From JAOUEA01 sp963810915 (GTDB lineage Bacteria; Actinomycetota; UBA4738; HRBIN12), in assembly GCA_963810915.1 (NCBI GenBank), contig CAWEPH010000005.1, forward strand, positions 248,001-312,000: a stretch of 64,000 nt of DNA. Reading direction: 5' to 3'. Under the pieces are notes generated by a model. That model did not search any database. It was not told the DNA's origin and saw only the letters and a list, made by a program, of their open reading frames with translations. Numbering within the stretch: the stretch's first letter is position 1; each line of letters begins with the position of its first letter. Of the stretch, positions 17,311 to 24,949 are shown piece by piece. The translations under genes were made by a program, and so were the position numbers.

Positions 17311-17436
17311 ATGAACGTGAGCGAGCCCCGAGCCGAAGCCGTTCCCGACGCCACAGAGGTGGAAGAGAACGGCATCACGATATCCGAGAGCGCTGAGATC
17401 GAGGCGCACCTGCGCGGCCTCGGCTACATCGAGTAA
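17311..17436 (+). CDS. 41-residue peptide sharing the phosphodiesterase C-terminal tail
   Basis: The ATG at 17311 opens a 41-residue acidic peptide (NVSEPRAEAVPDATEVEE at the start) ending IEAHLRGLGYIE. The last nine residues, HLRGLGYIE, are identical to the end of the enzyme at 14232-15836, and the last ~19 coding bases match almost exactly. No membrane segment or Cys. It ends four bases before the convergent cytochrome gene. Protein-like composition and the shared tail argue that it is real; function unknown. Confidence 0.55.
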   Translation: MNVSEPRAEAVPDATEVEENGITISESAEIEAHLRGLGYIE

Positions 17437-17439
17437 CGC

Positions 17440-18126
17440 TCAGGCGTCGTCCTCAGGGCGGTCCAGCCTGTCCACCCATGCGGGCCAGAGCCGACGTGCG
17501 GTCCCCCGGGCCATGCGCCCTCCGAGGTGCATCGCACGCCAGGCGCCCCTGTAGCCGGGAAGCACCCCGATCGCGACGACGACGTGCCCGACGATCGCCA
17601 TGGTCACCACGAAGAACGTCCAGCGGTGGATGCGTGCGAGCCACGAGAAGATCGGTCCGCCATGGAGGGCCGTGAGGCCGATCCCGGTGAGCGTGAGGAC
17701 GATCAGGCCTCCCACGATGACGAGGTTCGCGATCCGTTGCCCGGGATCGAAGTCGCCCTCGTGACGCGCGAACCGTCCGTGGAGAGCTCCTGAGGGCCAG
17801 CGCGCCCACCATCGCCCATCGCCCGGGTCACGACGGAGGCTCTCCCGCACGAACGTCGCGATCCCTTTGCGCCCCGTCACGATCGGAACCAGGATCAGCA
17901 GCGCGAAGGCCCGGCCGAGCCAGACGTGGAGGCGGGCGTCGGACATGCCCGCGATCCGCGCCAGCGGGCTCGGCCGGCCTTCGTCGCCGCCCAGCAGCCG
18001 CCACCCCGTGAACAGCAGGGGGAGGACGACGAGGTAGACGGCCGCATGGAACCAGCGCACCCGCCTGGGATGCCGCTCGATCCGTCCCTCCTGGCGAGAC
18101 TCAGTAGCCGTAGCCACCGGTGCCAC
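17440..18126 (-). CDS. Cytochrome b561/b6-like membrane protein
   Basis: 228 residues with four main membrane helices. Candidate haem-ligand histidines lie in RWFHAAVYLVVL (helix 1), RLHVWLGRAFALL (helix 2) and IHRWTFFVVTMAIVGHVVVAIG (last helices), the layout of formate-dehydrogenase-gamma/cytochrome b561 proteins that pass electrons across the membrane. The ATG at 18126 overlaps the end of the upstream lipoprotein gene by 26 bases; a GTG at 18117 is an alternative. Confidence 0.75.
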   Translation of the reverse strand: MAPVATATESRQEGRIERHPRRVRWFHAAVYLVVLPLLFTGWRLLGGDEGRPSPLARIAGMSDARLHVWLGRAFALLILVPIVTGRKGIATFVRESLRRDPGDGRWWARWPSGALHGRFARHEGDFDPGQRIANLVIVGGLIVLTLTGIGLTALHGGPIFSWLARIHRWTFFVVTMAIVGHVVVAIGVLPGYRGAWRAMHLGGRMARGTARRLWPAWVDRLDRPEDDA

Positions 18127-18595
18127 CGCTCATCGCGGGCGCGCCGCTCGGTGCAGGGATCGGTGCCTGTGTGGATCCGGGGGAGGCACCGGCACCGCCG
18201 GGGCTCGCGCCGGTCACCGTCACGATGATCGTGTCCGTCGGGCCGGCATCCGAGTGATCCGCGTTGCGCAGCGAGGCCTCGATCGTGTGCGTGCCCGGTG
18301 CGAGGCCGACGACCTGTACGGAGTTCGCGTACGCCAGCTGGTACTGCGAGTCACAACTGGCCCCGTCGACACATAGGTGCACGTGGTGATCGCCGGTGCT
18401 GGGATCGCCGATGGGCACGCTCGCCTGAAGCTCGACCGTGAACGGGTCTCCGACCTTCGCGTTGTCCTTGGGTGCGGCGATCTTCACCCAGAGGTCACCC
18501 TGCGAGGCGCTCGCGCCGCCTCCGCAGGCTGCCGCGATGAGTGCCAGACCGAGCAACACGGCCGCCCAGCCGATCCGTCGAGATGTCCGATGCAT
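18101..18595 (-). CDS. Exported lipoprotein with Ig-like domain
   Basis: 164 residues. From the ATG at 18595 (GAAGGAGG upstream) there is an Arg-rich start, hydrophobic core and lipobox LIAAAC. The mature protein reads as a beta-sandwich (VKIAAPKDNAKVGDPFTVELQ) with DHHVHLCVDGASC, a His/Cys-rich loop that could bind metal, and GLAPGTHTIEASLRNADHSD. The C-terminus is a Gly/Ser/Pro tail. It is cotranscribed with the cytochrome b gene and divergent from the ECF sigma gene. Confidence 0.75.
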   Translation of the reverse strand: MHRTSRRIGWAAVLLGLALIAAACGGGASASQGDLWVKIAAPKDNAKVGDPFTVELQASVPIGDPSTGDHHVHLCVDGASCDSQYQLAYANSVQVVGLAPGTHTIEASLRNADHSDAGPTDTIIVTVTGASPGGAGASPGSTQAPIPAPSGAPAMSGGTGGYGY

Positions 18596-18622
18596 GGTGC
18601 CTCCTTCACGTCGATGACGGCC

Positions 18623-18719
18623 GGTACTACACGGATCGCGCGCCCGCGGGATTCCTTCGATCCGAATCGGATCCGATCCGGCACGAGCAATCCCTCGGGG
18701 AGGCCCGGCCGGTAGTACC
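18623..18719. promoter_or_regulatory. Symmetric divergent regulatory region between lipoprotein and ECF sigma genes
   Basis: GGTACTAC at 18623-18630 and its inverse GTAGTACC at 18712-18719 lie about 28 bases upstream of the lipoprotein (18595) and sigma (18748) starts respectively, both within CCGGTA-type flanks. A further dyad GATCCGA-A-TCGGATC sits between them at 18659-18673. The same motif at the same distance from two divergent starts suggests a shared regulator, possibly the ECF factor itself. Confidence 0.45.
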
Positions 18720-18747
18720 CGCATGACCAACACCAGGCGGATCGTGC

Positions 18748-19296
18748 GTGCGGACCCTCTCGGATGAGTCGTTGCTGGCGGGTCTCGGCTCGGGCGATCC
18801 CGCAGCCGCGTCGGCCTTCATCGCGCGGTACCAGCGCCGCGTCTACGGGCTCACGCTGTCGATCCTGCGCGATGCGGGCGCGGCTGAGGAGGCCGCACAG
18901 GAGACGTTCGTGCGGGCGTGGACACATGCCGAGGCGTTCGATCCGCGTCGGGGGAGCGTGCCGGGCTGGCTCCTCACGATCGCACGCAACGTGGCCATCA
19001 ACATGCTGCCGACGCGGCGCCCCGATCCCGTGGACCCTAGCGTGCTGCTCTCGCTGCAGGGCCAGGGGCCTCCGATGAGTGACGCCCAGAGCCAGCCGGT
19101 GTCCGAGCCGTTGCGCGATGCGCTCGTTCGGCTGCCCGAACCACAACGCCGGGTCCTCGTCCTGGCCGTCTTCTACGGATTCACGGCCAAGGAGATCAGC
19201 GAGCTCGACGATGTTCCGCTCGGAACGGTGAAGACGCGGATCCGTAGCGCCCTGATGAAGCTACGCGCGGAGATGGGGGCTAGCCATGAGCGCTGA
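18748..19296 (+). CDS. ECF-family RNA polymerase sigma factor
   Basis: 182 residues from a GTG. Region 2: IARYQRRVYGLTLSIL with AAEEAAQETFVRAW; linker WLLTIARNVAINML; region 4: LRDALVRLPEPQRRVLVLAVFYGFTAKEISELDDVPLGTVKTRIRSALMKLRAEM. It redirects RNA polymerase to a small regulon. The next gene overlaps by 11 bases and encodes its zinc-binding anti-sigma factor, so activity is presumably held in check until an envelope or redox signal arrives. Confidence 0.92.
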   Translation: MRTLSDESLLAGLGSGDPAAASAFIARYQRRVYGLTLSILRDAGAAEEAAQETFVRAWTHAEAFDPRRGSVPGWLLTIARNVAINMLPTRRPDPVDPSVLLSLQGQGPPMSDAQSQPVSEPLRDALVRLPEPQRRVLVLAVFYGFTAKEISELDDVPLGTVKTRIRSALMKLRAEMGASHER

Positions 19297-19978
19297 TGTG
19301 CGATGCGACCAGGTCCGGGAACTCGCGGCCGAGCTCGCGCTCGACATCGCCGACGGGCAGGAGCGTGGTCTCGCGTTGCGTCATCTCGATCGGTGCGTGG
19401 CGTGCCGCGCCTACGTCGCCGAGCTGTCTTCCGTCACGGACGACCTCCTGCTCCTCGCCCCCGAGCACGAGCCGCCGGACGGCTTCCGTGAGCGGGTGCT
19501 GGCGCGCATCGCCGGTCCGCAGGCGCTTCCTCCCCCGCGCCGCTGGCGCCCGCTCACGGTCGCCGCGGCTTTCCTGCTGGCGCTGGTGTTGGGGGCGGGG
19601 TCGGTGATGGTGGCGACGTCCGACGACCGGAGGATCGCCGGCAGCTACCGCTCGGTACTGGCCGCCGGCGAGGGATCGTTCTTCACGGTCGCGCCGCTGG
19701 AGGCGCCCGGCGGCGGGGTCGTGGGCACGGTCTGGGGGTACGAGGGTCGCCCCTCCTGGCTCTTCGTCAGCCTCGCATCGCAGCCTCCCCGTCGGCTCCC
19801 GTCCCCGGTGGTGGTGTGGAGCGACGACGGGACGCGTGCCACTGTGGGGACCGCCGAGTTCGGGCCCGATCGGTCCGGATGGGGGGCGGCGATCCCGATG
19901 GACCTGCGCGACGTTCGCGTCGTGCGGATCGCTGGGGTGGGCACGGCGACGATCAGGCCGCAGGACCCTTGGAGCTAG
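19286..19978 (+). CDS. Anti-sigma factor with ZAS zinc finger and RskA-like membrane protein layout
   Basis: 230 residues. The N-terminal cytosolic ZAS domain has RHLDRCVACRAYV (H-x3-C-x2-C), one membrane helix follows at about residues 89-108 (LTVAAAFLLALVLGAGSVM), then an exported C-terminal domain of ~120 residues with EGSFFTVAPLEAPGGGVVGTVWG typical of RskA/anti-sigma-K. It should bind the ECF factor encoded just upstream and sense an extracytoplasmic signal. Confidence 0.88.
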   Translation: MSADVRCDQVRELAAELALDIADGQERGLALRHLDRCVACRAYVAELSSVTDDLLLLAPEHEPPDGFRERVLARIAGPQALPPPRRWRPLTVAAAFLLALVLGAGSVMVATSDDRRIAGSYRSVLAAGEGSFFTVAPLEAPGGGVVGTVWGYEGRPSWLFVSLASQPPRRLPSPVVVWSDDGTRATVGTAEFGPDRSGWGAAIPMDLRDVRVVRIAGVGTATIRPQDPWS

Positions 19979-19992
19979 GGATCCTGCAGGTC

Positions 19993-20021
19993 TTGACAGC
20001 AAACCGACCGGTCGGTATGTT
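19993..20021 (+). promoter_or_regulatory. TetR promoter with operator in the spacer; leaderless start
   Basis: TTGACA at 19993-19998, 17 bases, TATGTT at 20016-20021, then six bases to the ATG at 20028. The spacer is filled by the perfect 14-bp palindrome ACCGACCGGTCGGT (20003-20016), the classic TetR-type operator shape. A bound TetR dimer would cover the promoter, so autorepression is very likely. Confidence 0.8.
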
Positions 20022-20027
20022 CTGCCG

Positions 20028-20648
20028 ATGGCGACACGGGAGCGCACGTTCCGCGCGGATCGCTCGCGGCAAGCGATCCTCGACGCGGCCGCGCCGGAGT
20101 TCGCGGCCCACGGCTTCGCGGGGGCCTCGCTCAACCGGATCATCCGGGAGTCGGGTCTGACCAAGGGGGGCTTCTACTTCCACTTCCCCTCCAAGCAGGC
20201 GCTGGCGCTCGCGGTCCTGGGTGATCAGTACGAGCGGTGGTGGACCCGCGTGCTCTCCGAGGTCGGGCCCCTCCCGCGCGCCGTCGATCGGCTGTTCGCG
20301 ACGCCTCGCGTCATCGCGCGCCAGATCCGGGAGGGCGAGGGGCCGGGCACGCTGAGCAAGCTGATCGAGGAGCTGGCGCGCGACCCCGACCTGCGCGACG
20401 AGGTGTGTGGGTCGCTGCGCATCGCCGTCGAGATGACGACCGCTCAGTTCGCGGAGGCCCAGGCCGAGGGCGACATCCGGTCGGACCTCGACCCCGCACT
20501 CCTCGCCGAGGTCGCCGTCGGCGGATTCACGGGGATGCAGACCATGACCGAACAGCTGGCCGACGACGACCTCGAACGCCGCGTGGAGGCGCTGATCGTG
20601 GTCGTGCGGACGGCCACCACGAGCCCGCAGGAAGGGGGACCGTCATGA
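20028..20648 (+). CDS. TetR-family transcriptional regulator
   Basis: 206 residues. The N-terminal DNA-binding domain is typical: RQAILDAAAPEFAAHGFAGASLNRIIRESGLTKGGFYFHFPSKQALA. The C-terminal ligand domain is diverged and acidic (EGPGTLSKLIEELARDPDLRD). The ATG at 20028 is chosen because the promoter and operator end six bases before it; the upstream open frame is not coding. Its stop overlaps the start of the flavin monooxygenase (ATGA), so regulator and target form one operon. Confidence 0.92.
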   Translation: MATRERTFRADRSRQAILDAAAPEFAAHGFAGASLNRIIRESGLTKGGFYFHFPSKQALALAVLGDQYERWWTRVLSEVGPLPRAVDRLFATPRVIARQIREGEGPGTLSKLIEELARDPDLRDEVCGSLRIAVEMTTAQFAEAQAEGDIRSDLDPALLAEVAVGGFTGMQTMTEQLADDDLERRVEALIVVVRTATTSPQEGGPS

Positions 20649-21904
20649 ACGGTTCGAGATGGGACGTCATCGTCGTCGGGGGCCGCGTGGCCGGGGCGCC
20701 CACGGCGATGCTGTTGGCCAGGCGCGGGATGCGCGTGCTGGTGGTCGACCGGGCAGAGTTCCCGAGCGACACGCTCTCGACCCACCAGGTGCAGCTCCCG
20801 GGCGTCGCGCGACTCGCGCGCTGGGGATTGCTCGACCGGATCGAGGATGCGGGCACGCCCGCCACGCGCCGCGTGCTCTTCGACCGTGGGTGGGCGCGTC
20901 TCGAAGGCTCGTACCCGATGTTCGAGGGTGTGGATGCGCTCTTCTCGCCACGACGGACGAGTCTCGACGCGATGCTGGTGGACGCCGCGCGCGAGGCCGG
21001 TGCCGTGGTGCGTGAACGCTTCGTCGTCGAGGAGGTCGTGATCGAGGACGGGGTTGCGCGCGGCATCCGCGGGCACGAGAAGGGCGGCCCGATGGTGGAA
21101 GAGCGGGCCGCCATCGTCGTCGGCGCCGACGGCAAGCGCTCGATGGTCGCTGAGGCGGTTGGCGCCGAGGTCCTGACGGAGCACCCGATCGGCTCGATGG
21201 CCTGCTACACGTACTGGGACGGGCTGCCGACGGCCGGCGGTGAGATCCACCAGCTCGGCCGGTCCGCGATCGGCCTGTGGCCCACCGATGACGGGCTGAC
21301 GATGTCCTACATGGCGCTCCCGGTCGAGGAGTTCTCCGCGTTCCGGGCCGACGTGGACGCTCACGTGCAGGCGACCCTCGCGACGGCGCCGGAGGTCGGT
21401 GAGCGGATCCGCGCTGCGCGCCGGGCGGAGCGGTTCCGCATGAGCCCCGACCTGCCCAACCGCGTCGTGCGCTCGCACGGCCCCGGCTGGGCGCTCGTGG
21501 GCGACGCGGGGTTGGTGATGGACCCGATCACCGGGCAGGGCATCGGCAACGCGTTCCGCGATGCCGATCTGGTGTCGGACGCCATCGTCGAAGGACTGGG
21601 TGGGTCACGTTCGCTGCAGGAGGCGCTGGCCGACTACCAGCGTCGACGCGACGACGACACCATGCCGATGTTGGAGTTCACCGTGGAGTTGGCGTCCTTC
21701 AAGGACCCCGCGCCTAAGGAGCGCGAGCTGTTCGAAGCCCTCCAGGACAAGCCCGAGGAGATCAGCCGGTTCCTCGCGGTGATCGCGGGCGCCGAGCCGA
21801 TGTCCTCCTACTTCGCGCCCGGCCATCTCGTGAAGCTGATGGGCGTTCGAGGCATGGCCAGGGCGATGTTGGGGCGTCGAGGTACCGCGCGCAGCGCCGC
21901 GTGA
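20645..21904 (+). CDS. FAD-dependent monooxygenase (geranylgeranyl reductase/PHBH-like)
   Basis: 419 residues. Rossmann FAD site VIVVGGRVAGAPTAMLLARRG at the N-terminus, STHQVQLPGVARL, the second FAD motif GWALVGDAGLVMDPITGQGIGNAFRDA near residue 285, and a helical C-terminus. The first glycine motif reads GGRVAG rather than the usual GxGxxG. It hydroxylates or reduces an unknown, probably hydrophobic, compound. Coupled to TetR, so induced by that regulator's ligand. Confidence 0.88.
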   Translation: MNGSRWDVIVVGGRVAGAPTAMLLARRGMRVLVVDRAEFPSDTLSTHQVQLPGVARLARWGLLDRIEDAGTPATRRVLFDRGWARLEGSYPMFEGVDALFSPRRTSLDAMLVDAAREAGAVVRERFVVEEVVIEDGVARGIRGHEKGGPMVEERAAIVVGADGKRSMVAEAVGAEVLTEHPIGSMACYTYWDGLPTAGGEIHQLGRSAIGLWPTDDGLTMSYMALPVEEFSAFRADVDAHVQATLATAPEVGERIRAARRAERFRMSPDLPNRVVRSHGPGWALVGDAGLVMDPITGQGIGNAFRDADLVSDAIVEGLGGSRSLQEALADYQRRRDDDTMPMLEFTVELASFKDPAPKERELFEALQDKPEEISRFLAVIAGAEPMSSYFAPGHLVKLMGVRGMARAMLGRRGTARSAA

Positions 21905-21911
21905 GAGTAAG

Positions 21912-21945
21912 CGTGTGGGCCCCGACTTCCGAGGCCGCCCACACG
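21912..21945 (+). terminator. Nine-bp hairpin after the monooxygenase gene
   Basis: CGTGTGGGC, 16 bases, GCCCACACG, starting eight bases after the stop. The loop itself can pair further (GGCC/GGCC). No T-run. The next gene's probable -10 (TACCAT, 21946-21951) follows immediately. Confidence 0.6.
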
Positions 21946-21958
21946 TACCATCACTGAC

Positions 21959-23245
21959 GTGAAGCGCCCAGACTCACTCGTCCGCCCGTTGCTGGCCTTC
22001 GCGCTGCTGGGGTTGCTGGTTCTCGTGGTCGTGGCCATCTCGGGCATCGTGGTGATCCGCCGGCTCGCCACGGAGCAGGCTCTGAACGAGGCCCGCCAGT
22101 TGACGGATGTCTCCGCGCGCATCGTGGAACGCCGCGTCACGGACGGCCTCGTGACCGGGGACGCCCTCGCCCGAGGTTCGGTGGCGCGGGTAGTCGGCGA
22201 CGCCGTTCTGCACGATCCCGTCGTCCGCGTGAAGATCTGGTCCCGCGACGGCACGATCGTGTATTCCGATGACTCGCGTCTGATCGGGGACACCTACCCG
22301 CTCGGTACCGATGACCTCGCGGTGCTGGATCATGGCGGCGTCGCCGCTGAGTTGTCCGATCTGAGCCGACCGGAGAACCGGTTCGAGCGGACGTACGGCG
22401 AACTCTTGGAGGTGTACACGTCGATCCGCACGCCGGATGGAACGCCGCTGCTGTTCGAGACGTACCAACTGGCTTCGAGCATCGCCGAACGACGGAGGCA
22501 GCTCGCGACCACGTTCGCGCCGGTCATCGTGATCACGCTCTTCGCCCTGGCGTTGTTGGAGATCCCCTTGGCCTGGGCACTCGCGCGACGTGTCCGCGCC
22601 ACCCAGCACGAGCGGGAGCGGTTGATGCAGCGCGCGATGGAGGCATCGGATCGCGAGCGGCGGCGCATCGCCGGCGATCTGCACGACGGTCCCGTGCAGG
22701 AGCTCGCGGGTCTTTCGATGCAACTGTCGGCGGCAGCGGAGCGGGCGACGGACCCCGAGGACGGAGCTGTGCTGCGAGACTCTGCCTCCGCCGTGCGTGG
22801 CAGCGTGCGTACCCTTCGCGCGGCCGTCGTGGGGGTCTATCCGCCCAACCTCCGACATTCGGGTCTATCCTCCGCGCTCTCGGACCTCCTGGCGCGGCTA
22901 CGCACAGAGGGCGTCGACACGGAGCTGGACGCACCCGACGCGGCGTTCGCACCCGAAACCGAGGCCTTGCTCTATCGGGCCGCTCAGGAGGCCCTGCGCA
23001 ATGTCGAAGCGCACGCGCAGTCGCGCCACGTGCGCGTCTCGGTGCGTCGCGAAGGAGATCGCGCCGTGCTCGAGGTCGCCGACGACGGACGCGGGATCGC
23101 GCCTCAGGACGCCGATCGCGCTCGTGCCGGCGGCCATATGGGCCTCACGATCCTCGGCGACCTCGTGCGCGATGGCGACGGCACACTTACGGTCCGGCCC
23201 GGAGAGTCAGGCGGTACGGTGGTCCACGTGGAGGCCACGGCTTGA
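21959..23245 (+). CDS. NarL-class sensor histidine kinase
   Basis: 428 residues from a GTG. Membrane helix at about 10-35, an exported domain of ~145 residues (CACHE-like, with VKIWSRDGTIVYSDDSRLIGD), second helix at about 182-203, then HisKA_3 with the phosphorylated His in ERRRIAGDLHDGPVQELAGL and an HATPase domain (AAQEALRNVEAHAQS, VADDGRGI). It lacks GAF or haem domains of DevS. TACCAT seven bases upstream of the GTG suggests a leaderless transcript. Translation is coupled to the response regulator (TTGA overlap). Confidence 0.9.
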   Translation: MKRPDSLVRPLLAFALLGLLVLVVVAISGIVVIRRLATEQALNEARQLTDVSARIVERRVTDGLVTGDALARGSVARVVGDAVLHDPVVRVKIWSRDGTIVYSDDSRLIGDTYPLGTDDLAVLDHGGVAAELSDLSRPENRFERTYGELLEVYTSIRTPDGTPLLFETYQLASSIAERRRQLATTFAPVIVITLFALALLEIPLAWALARRVRATQHERERLMQRAMEASDRERRRIAGDLHDGPVQELAGLSMQLSAAAERATDPEDGAVLRDSASAVRGSVRTLRAAVVGVYPPNLRHSGLSSALSDLLARLRTEGVDTELDAPDAAFAPETEALLYRAAQEALRNVEAHAQSRHVRVSVRREGDRAVLEVADDGRGIAPQDADRARAGGHMGLTILGDLVRDGDGTLTVRPGESGGTVVHVEATA

Positions 23246-23889
23246 TCCGCGTCGCGCTCGCCGACGATCATCGGGTGGTCCGCGTGGGTCTCGAGCAGCT
23301 GCTCGAGACGTTCACCGATGTCGAGTTCGTGGGAGCCGGCGCCGGCGGGGAGGAGGCCGTCGCCCTATGCCTCGAGACGAGGCCCGACGTGCTGCTCCTC
23401 GACCTCTCGATGCCCGACGTGGATGGGATCGAGGTCACCCGCCGTCTGCGCACAGGCGCGCCGGAGACGCGCGTCGTAGTGTTCACCTCTTTCTCCGATC
23501 GCGAGCGCATCATGCAGGCGCTCGACGCCGGCGCCATCGGTTATCTGTTGAAGGATGCAGAACCCGAGGAGATCCATGCGGCCCTGCGGGCGGCCGCGCG
23601 GGGAGACGCTCCTCTCGCACCTCGAGCTGCAGCTGAATTGCTCGCCGAACGCCGGGTGCGTGCGCCTGCCGACGCGATGGATCTCACGGCCCGGGAGCGG
23701 GAGGTGCTCACCCTGGTGGTTGAGGGTCTCGCCAACAAGCAGATCGCTCGCCGGCTGGGCATCAGCGAGAAGACGGTGAAGGGACATCTCACCAACCTCT
23801 TCCAGCGGATCGGCGTGGCCGATCGCACCCAGGCCGCGCTATGGGCAGAGCGCAACGGCATCCTGCGGGATCGTGGTCCCGGGACGTAA
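23242..23889 (+). CDS. NarL/LuxR-family response regulator
   Basis: 215 residues from a TTG with GTGGAGG upstream. Receiver: ALADDHRVVR, phospho-Asp in VLLLDLSMPDVDG, TSFSDRERIMQALDAGAIGYLLKDAEPEE. HTH: LTAREREVLTLVVEGLANKQIARRLGISEKTVKGHLTNLFQRIGV. Partner of the kinase just upstream. A GGGAC-N4-GTCCC box overlaps its own last codons and another follows the next gene, making the two secreted proteins downstream the obvious targets. Confidence 0.92.
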   Translation: MIRVALADDHRVVRVGLEQLLETFTDVEFVGAGAGGEEAVALCLETRPDVLLLDLSMPDVDGIEVTRRLRTGAPETRVVVFTSFSDRERIMQALDAGAIGYLLKDAEPEEIHAALRAAARGDAPLAPRAAAELLAERRVRAPADAMDLTAREREVLTLVVEGLANKQIARRLGISEKTVKGHLTNLFQRIGVADRTQAALWAERNGILRDRGPGT

Positions 23890-23898
23890 GTCCCGTTG
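23875..23898 (+). promoter_or_regulatory. GGGAC-N4-GTCCC box 1
   Basis: GGTCCCGGGAC-gtaa-GTCCCGTTG. The core CGGGAC-N4-GTCCCG has the geometry of the DevR/DosR box of NarL-type regulators. It includes the response regulator's stop codon, and its centre is 43.5 bases upstream of the ATG at 23931, a class II activator position if that gene is leaderless. Confidence 0.6.
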
Positions 23899-23930
23899 AG
23901 GCCGGTGCCGCTCCCCAGCACGATGGGTAG

Positions 23931-24320
23931 ATGCACGGATCGGTCCTGCGAACCATCGCCCTCGCCCTTTCCCTCGTCGTGTTCACCGTTGCGTCGGCGT
24001 CGGCCGATGGCGTGGAGAAGCGTGGCCGTTGCTCCGGGAGCCGCGGGGCATGGAGGCTCGAAGTGCGAGCCGAGACCGGCGGCAGGCTGCGCGTGCGCTT
24101 CGGCATCGAGCATCTTCCCGCGGGGCAGGCATGGCAGATCTTCCTATCCGATGACGGCGTAGGGATCTACTCCGGGACGCGGCGGACGGATCGTCACGGG
24201 GAGGTGCGGGTCACCCTCGATCGCGCGGATCGCCGCGGCAGGGACCGTATCGCCGCGAGCGGCGTGAGCATGGCTTCCGGGATGAGTTGTGAGGGTTCCC
24301 TGACGTTCCGAAGCCGGTAG
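23931..24320 (+). CDS. Secreted protein, tandem paralogue A
   Basis: 129 residues with a signal peptide (hydrophobic core LRTIALALSLVVFTVA, cleavage near ASADG). The mature ~105 residues have a Cys near each end (RGRCSGS, GMSCEGS), probably one disulphide. The pattern CSGS-W-LEVR...GQAWQIFLSDDG-GIYSGTRRT matches the next gene along its length. Function unknown; no enzyme motif. Directly downstream of the NarL-type two-component system and its box. Confidence 0.7.
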   Translation: MHGSVLRTIALALSLVVFTVASASADGVEKRGRCSGSRGAWRLEVRAETGGRLRVRFGIEHLPAGQAWQIFLSDDGVGIYSGTRRTDRHGEVRVTLDRADRRGRDRIAASGVSMASGMSCEGSLTFRSR

Positions 24321-24343
24321 GTCCCGGGACCGTCGTCCCGTTG
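24320..24343 (+). promoter_or_regulatory. GGGAC-N4-GTCCC box 2
   Basis: GGTCCCGGGAC-cgtc-GTCCCGTTG, identical to box 1 at all 20 positions outside the four-base spacer. It begins at the last base of paralogue A's stop and its centre is about 90 bases upstream of paralogue B. A short hairpin is an alternative reading, but conservation of the flanking TTG favours a binding site. Confidence 0.55.
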
Positions 24344-24421
24344 CGACCACGACCACGCCGCCGCGAACCTTGATCGAGGCGGCCGGACCGACCGGCCGAG
24401 AGCCCCGAGGAGGGATGCCAG

Positions 24422-24808
24422 ATGTTCAGCAAGATCGTACGGGTGGCCATGGTCGCCACGCTCGCCCTGACGCTCGCAGGCGCCACGACAGCGAACGCCA
24501 AGGGCCGCGAAGTCGTGAAGACGGGTTCCTGCAGCGGAGCCAGCGATTGGAAGCTCAAGCTGAAGTCGGACAACGGGAAGATCGAGCTGGAGTACGAGGT
24601 CGACTCCAATCACGTCGGTCAGAACTGGCAGGTGCGGATCACGAAGAACGGCTCACAGATCTTCCAGGGAGCACGCAGGACCACCGGGCCGAGCGGTTCC
24701 TTCACCGTCCGACGGTTGACGCCCGACCCTGCAGGCACCGACGCCTTCCGTGCCCGCGCCACCAACGCGGCTACCGGTGAGAGGTGCGTCGGCTCCGCAG
24801 CCTTCTGA
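24422..24808 (+). CDS. Secreted protein, tandem paralogue B
   Basis: 128 residues. Signal peptide MFSKIVRVAMVATLALTLAG, cleavage near TANAKG, then GSCSGASDWKLKLKSDNGKIELEYEVDS-type beta strands, GQNWQVRITKNGSQIFQGARRTT and a C-terminal GERCVGSAAF. Two Cys in the same places as paralogue A. More basic and Lys-rich than A. The pair is a tandem duplication that carried its upstream regulatory box with it. Confidence 0.7.
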   Translation: MFSKIVRVAMVATLALTLAGATTANAKGREVVKTGSCSGASDWKLKLKSDNGKIELEYEVDSNHVGQNWQVRITKNGSQIFQGARRTTGPSGSFTVRRLTPDPAGTDAFRARATNAATGERCVGSAAF

Positions 24809-24846
24809 GGCGCACGGCCGCACAGCGTCGTACGCTCAGCACCGAC

Positions 24847-24881
24847 GAGGTGCCCGCCATCGAAGGGGTGGCGGGCATCTC
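24847..24881 (+). terminator. Thirteen-bp hairpin terminator
   Basis: GAGGTGCCCGCCA, nine-base loop, TGGCGGGCATCTC (one G-T pair), followed by gttctc. Ends the unit of two-component system and secreted paralogues. Confidence 0.75.
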
Positions 24882-24949
24882 GTTCTCATGTGTGGTGGTT
24901 CCGTGACCGGAGCGCCGCGAGCCGGTCTGTCCGGGATACTGATGCGGCC

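Noticed and set aside
23875..24343. Reading the two GGGAC-N4-GTCCC sites as terminators
   Set aside because: Stems of only six pairs without T-runs, and the conserved TTG flank outside the stem is not needed for a hairpin; kept as an alternative only.
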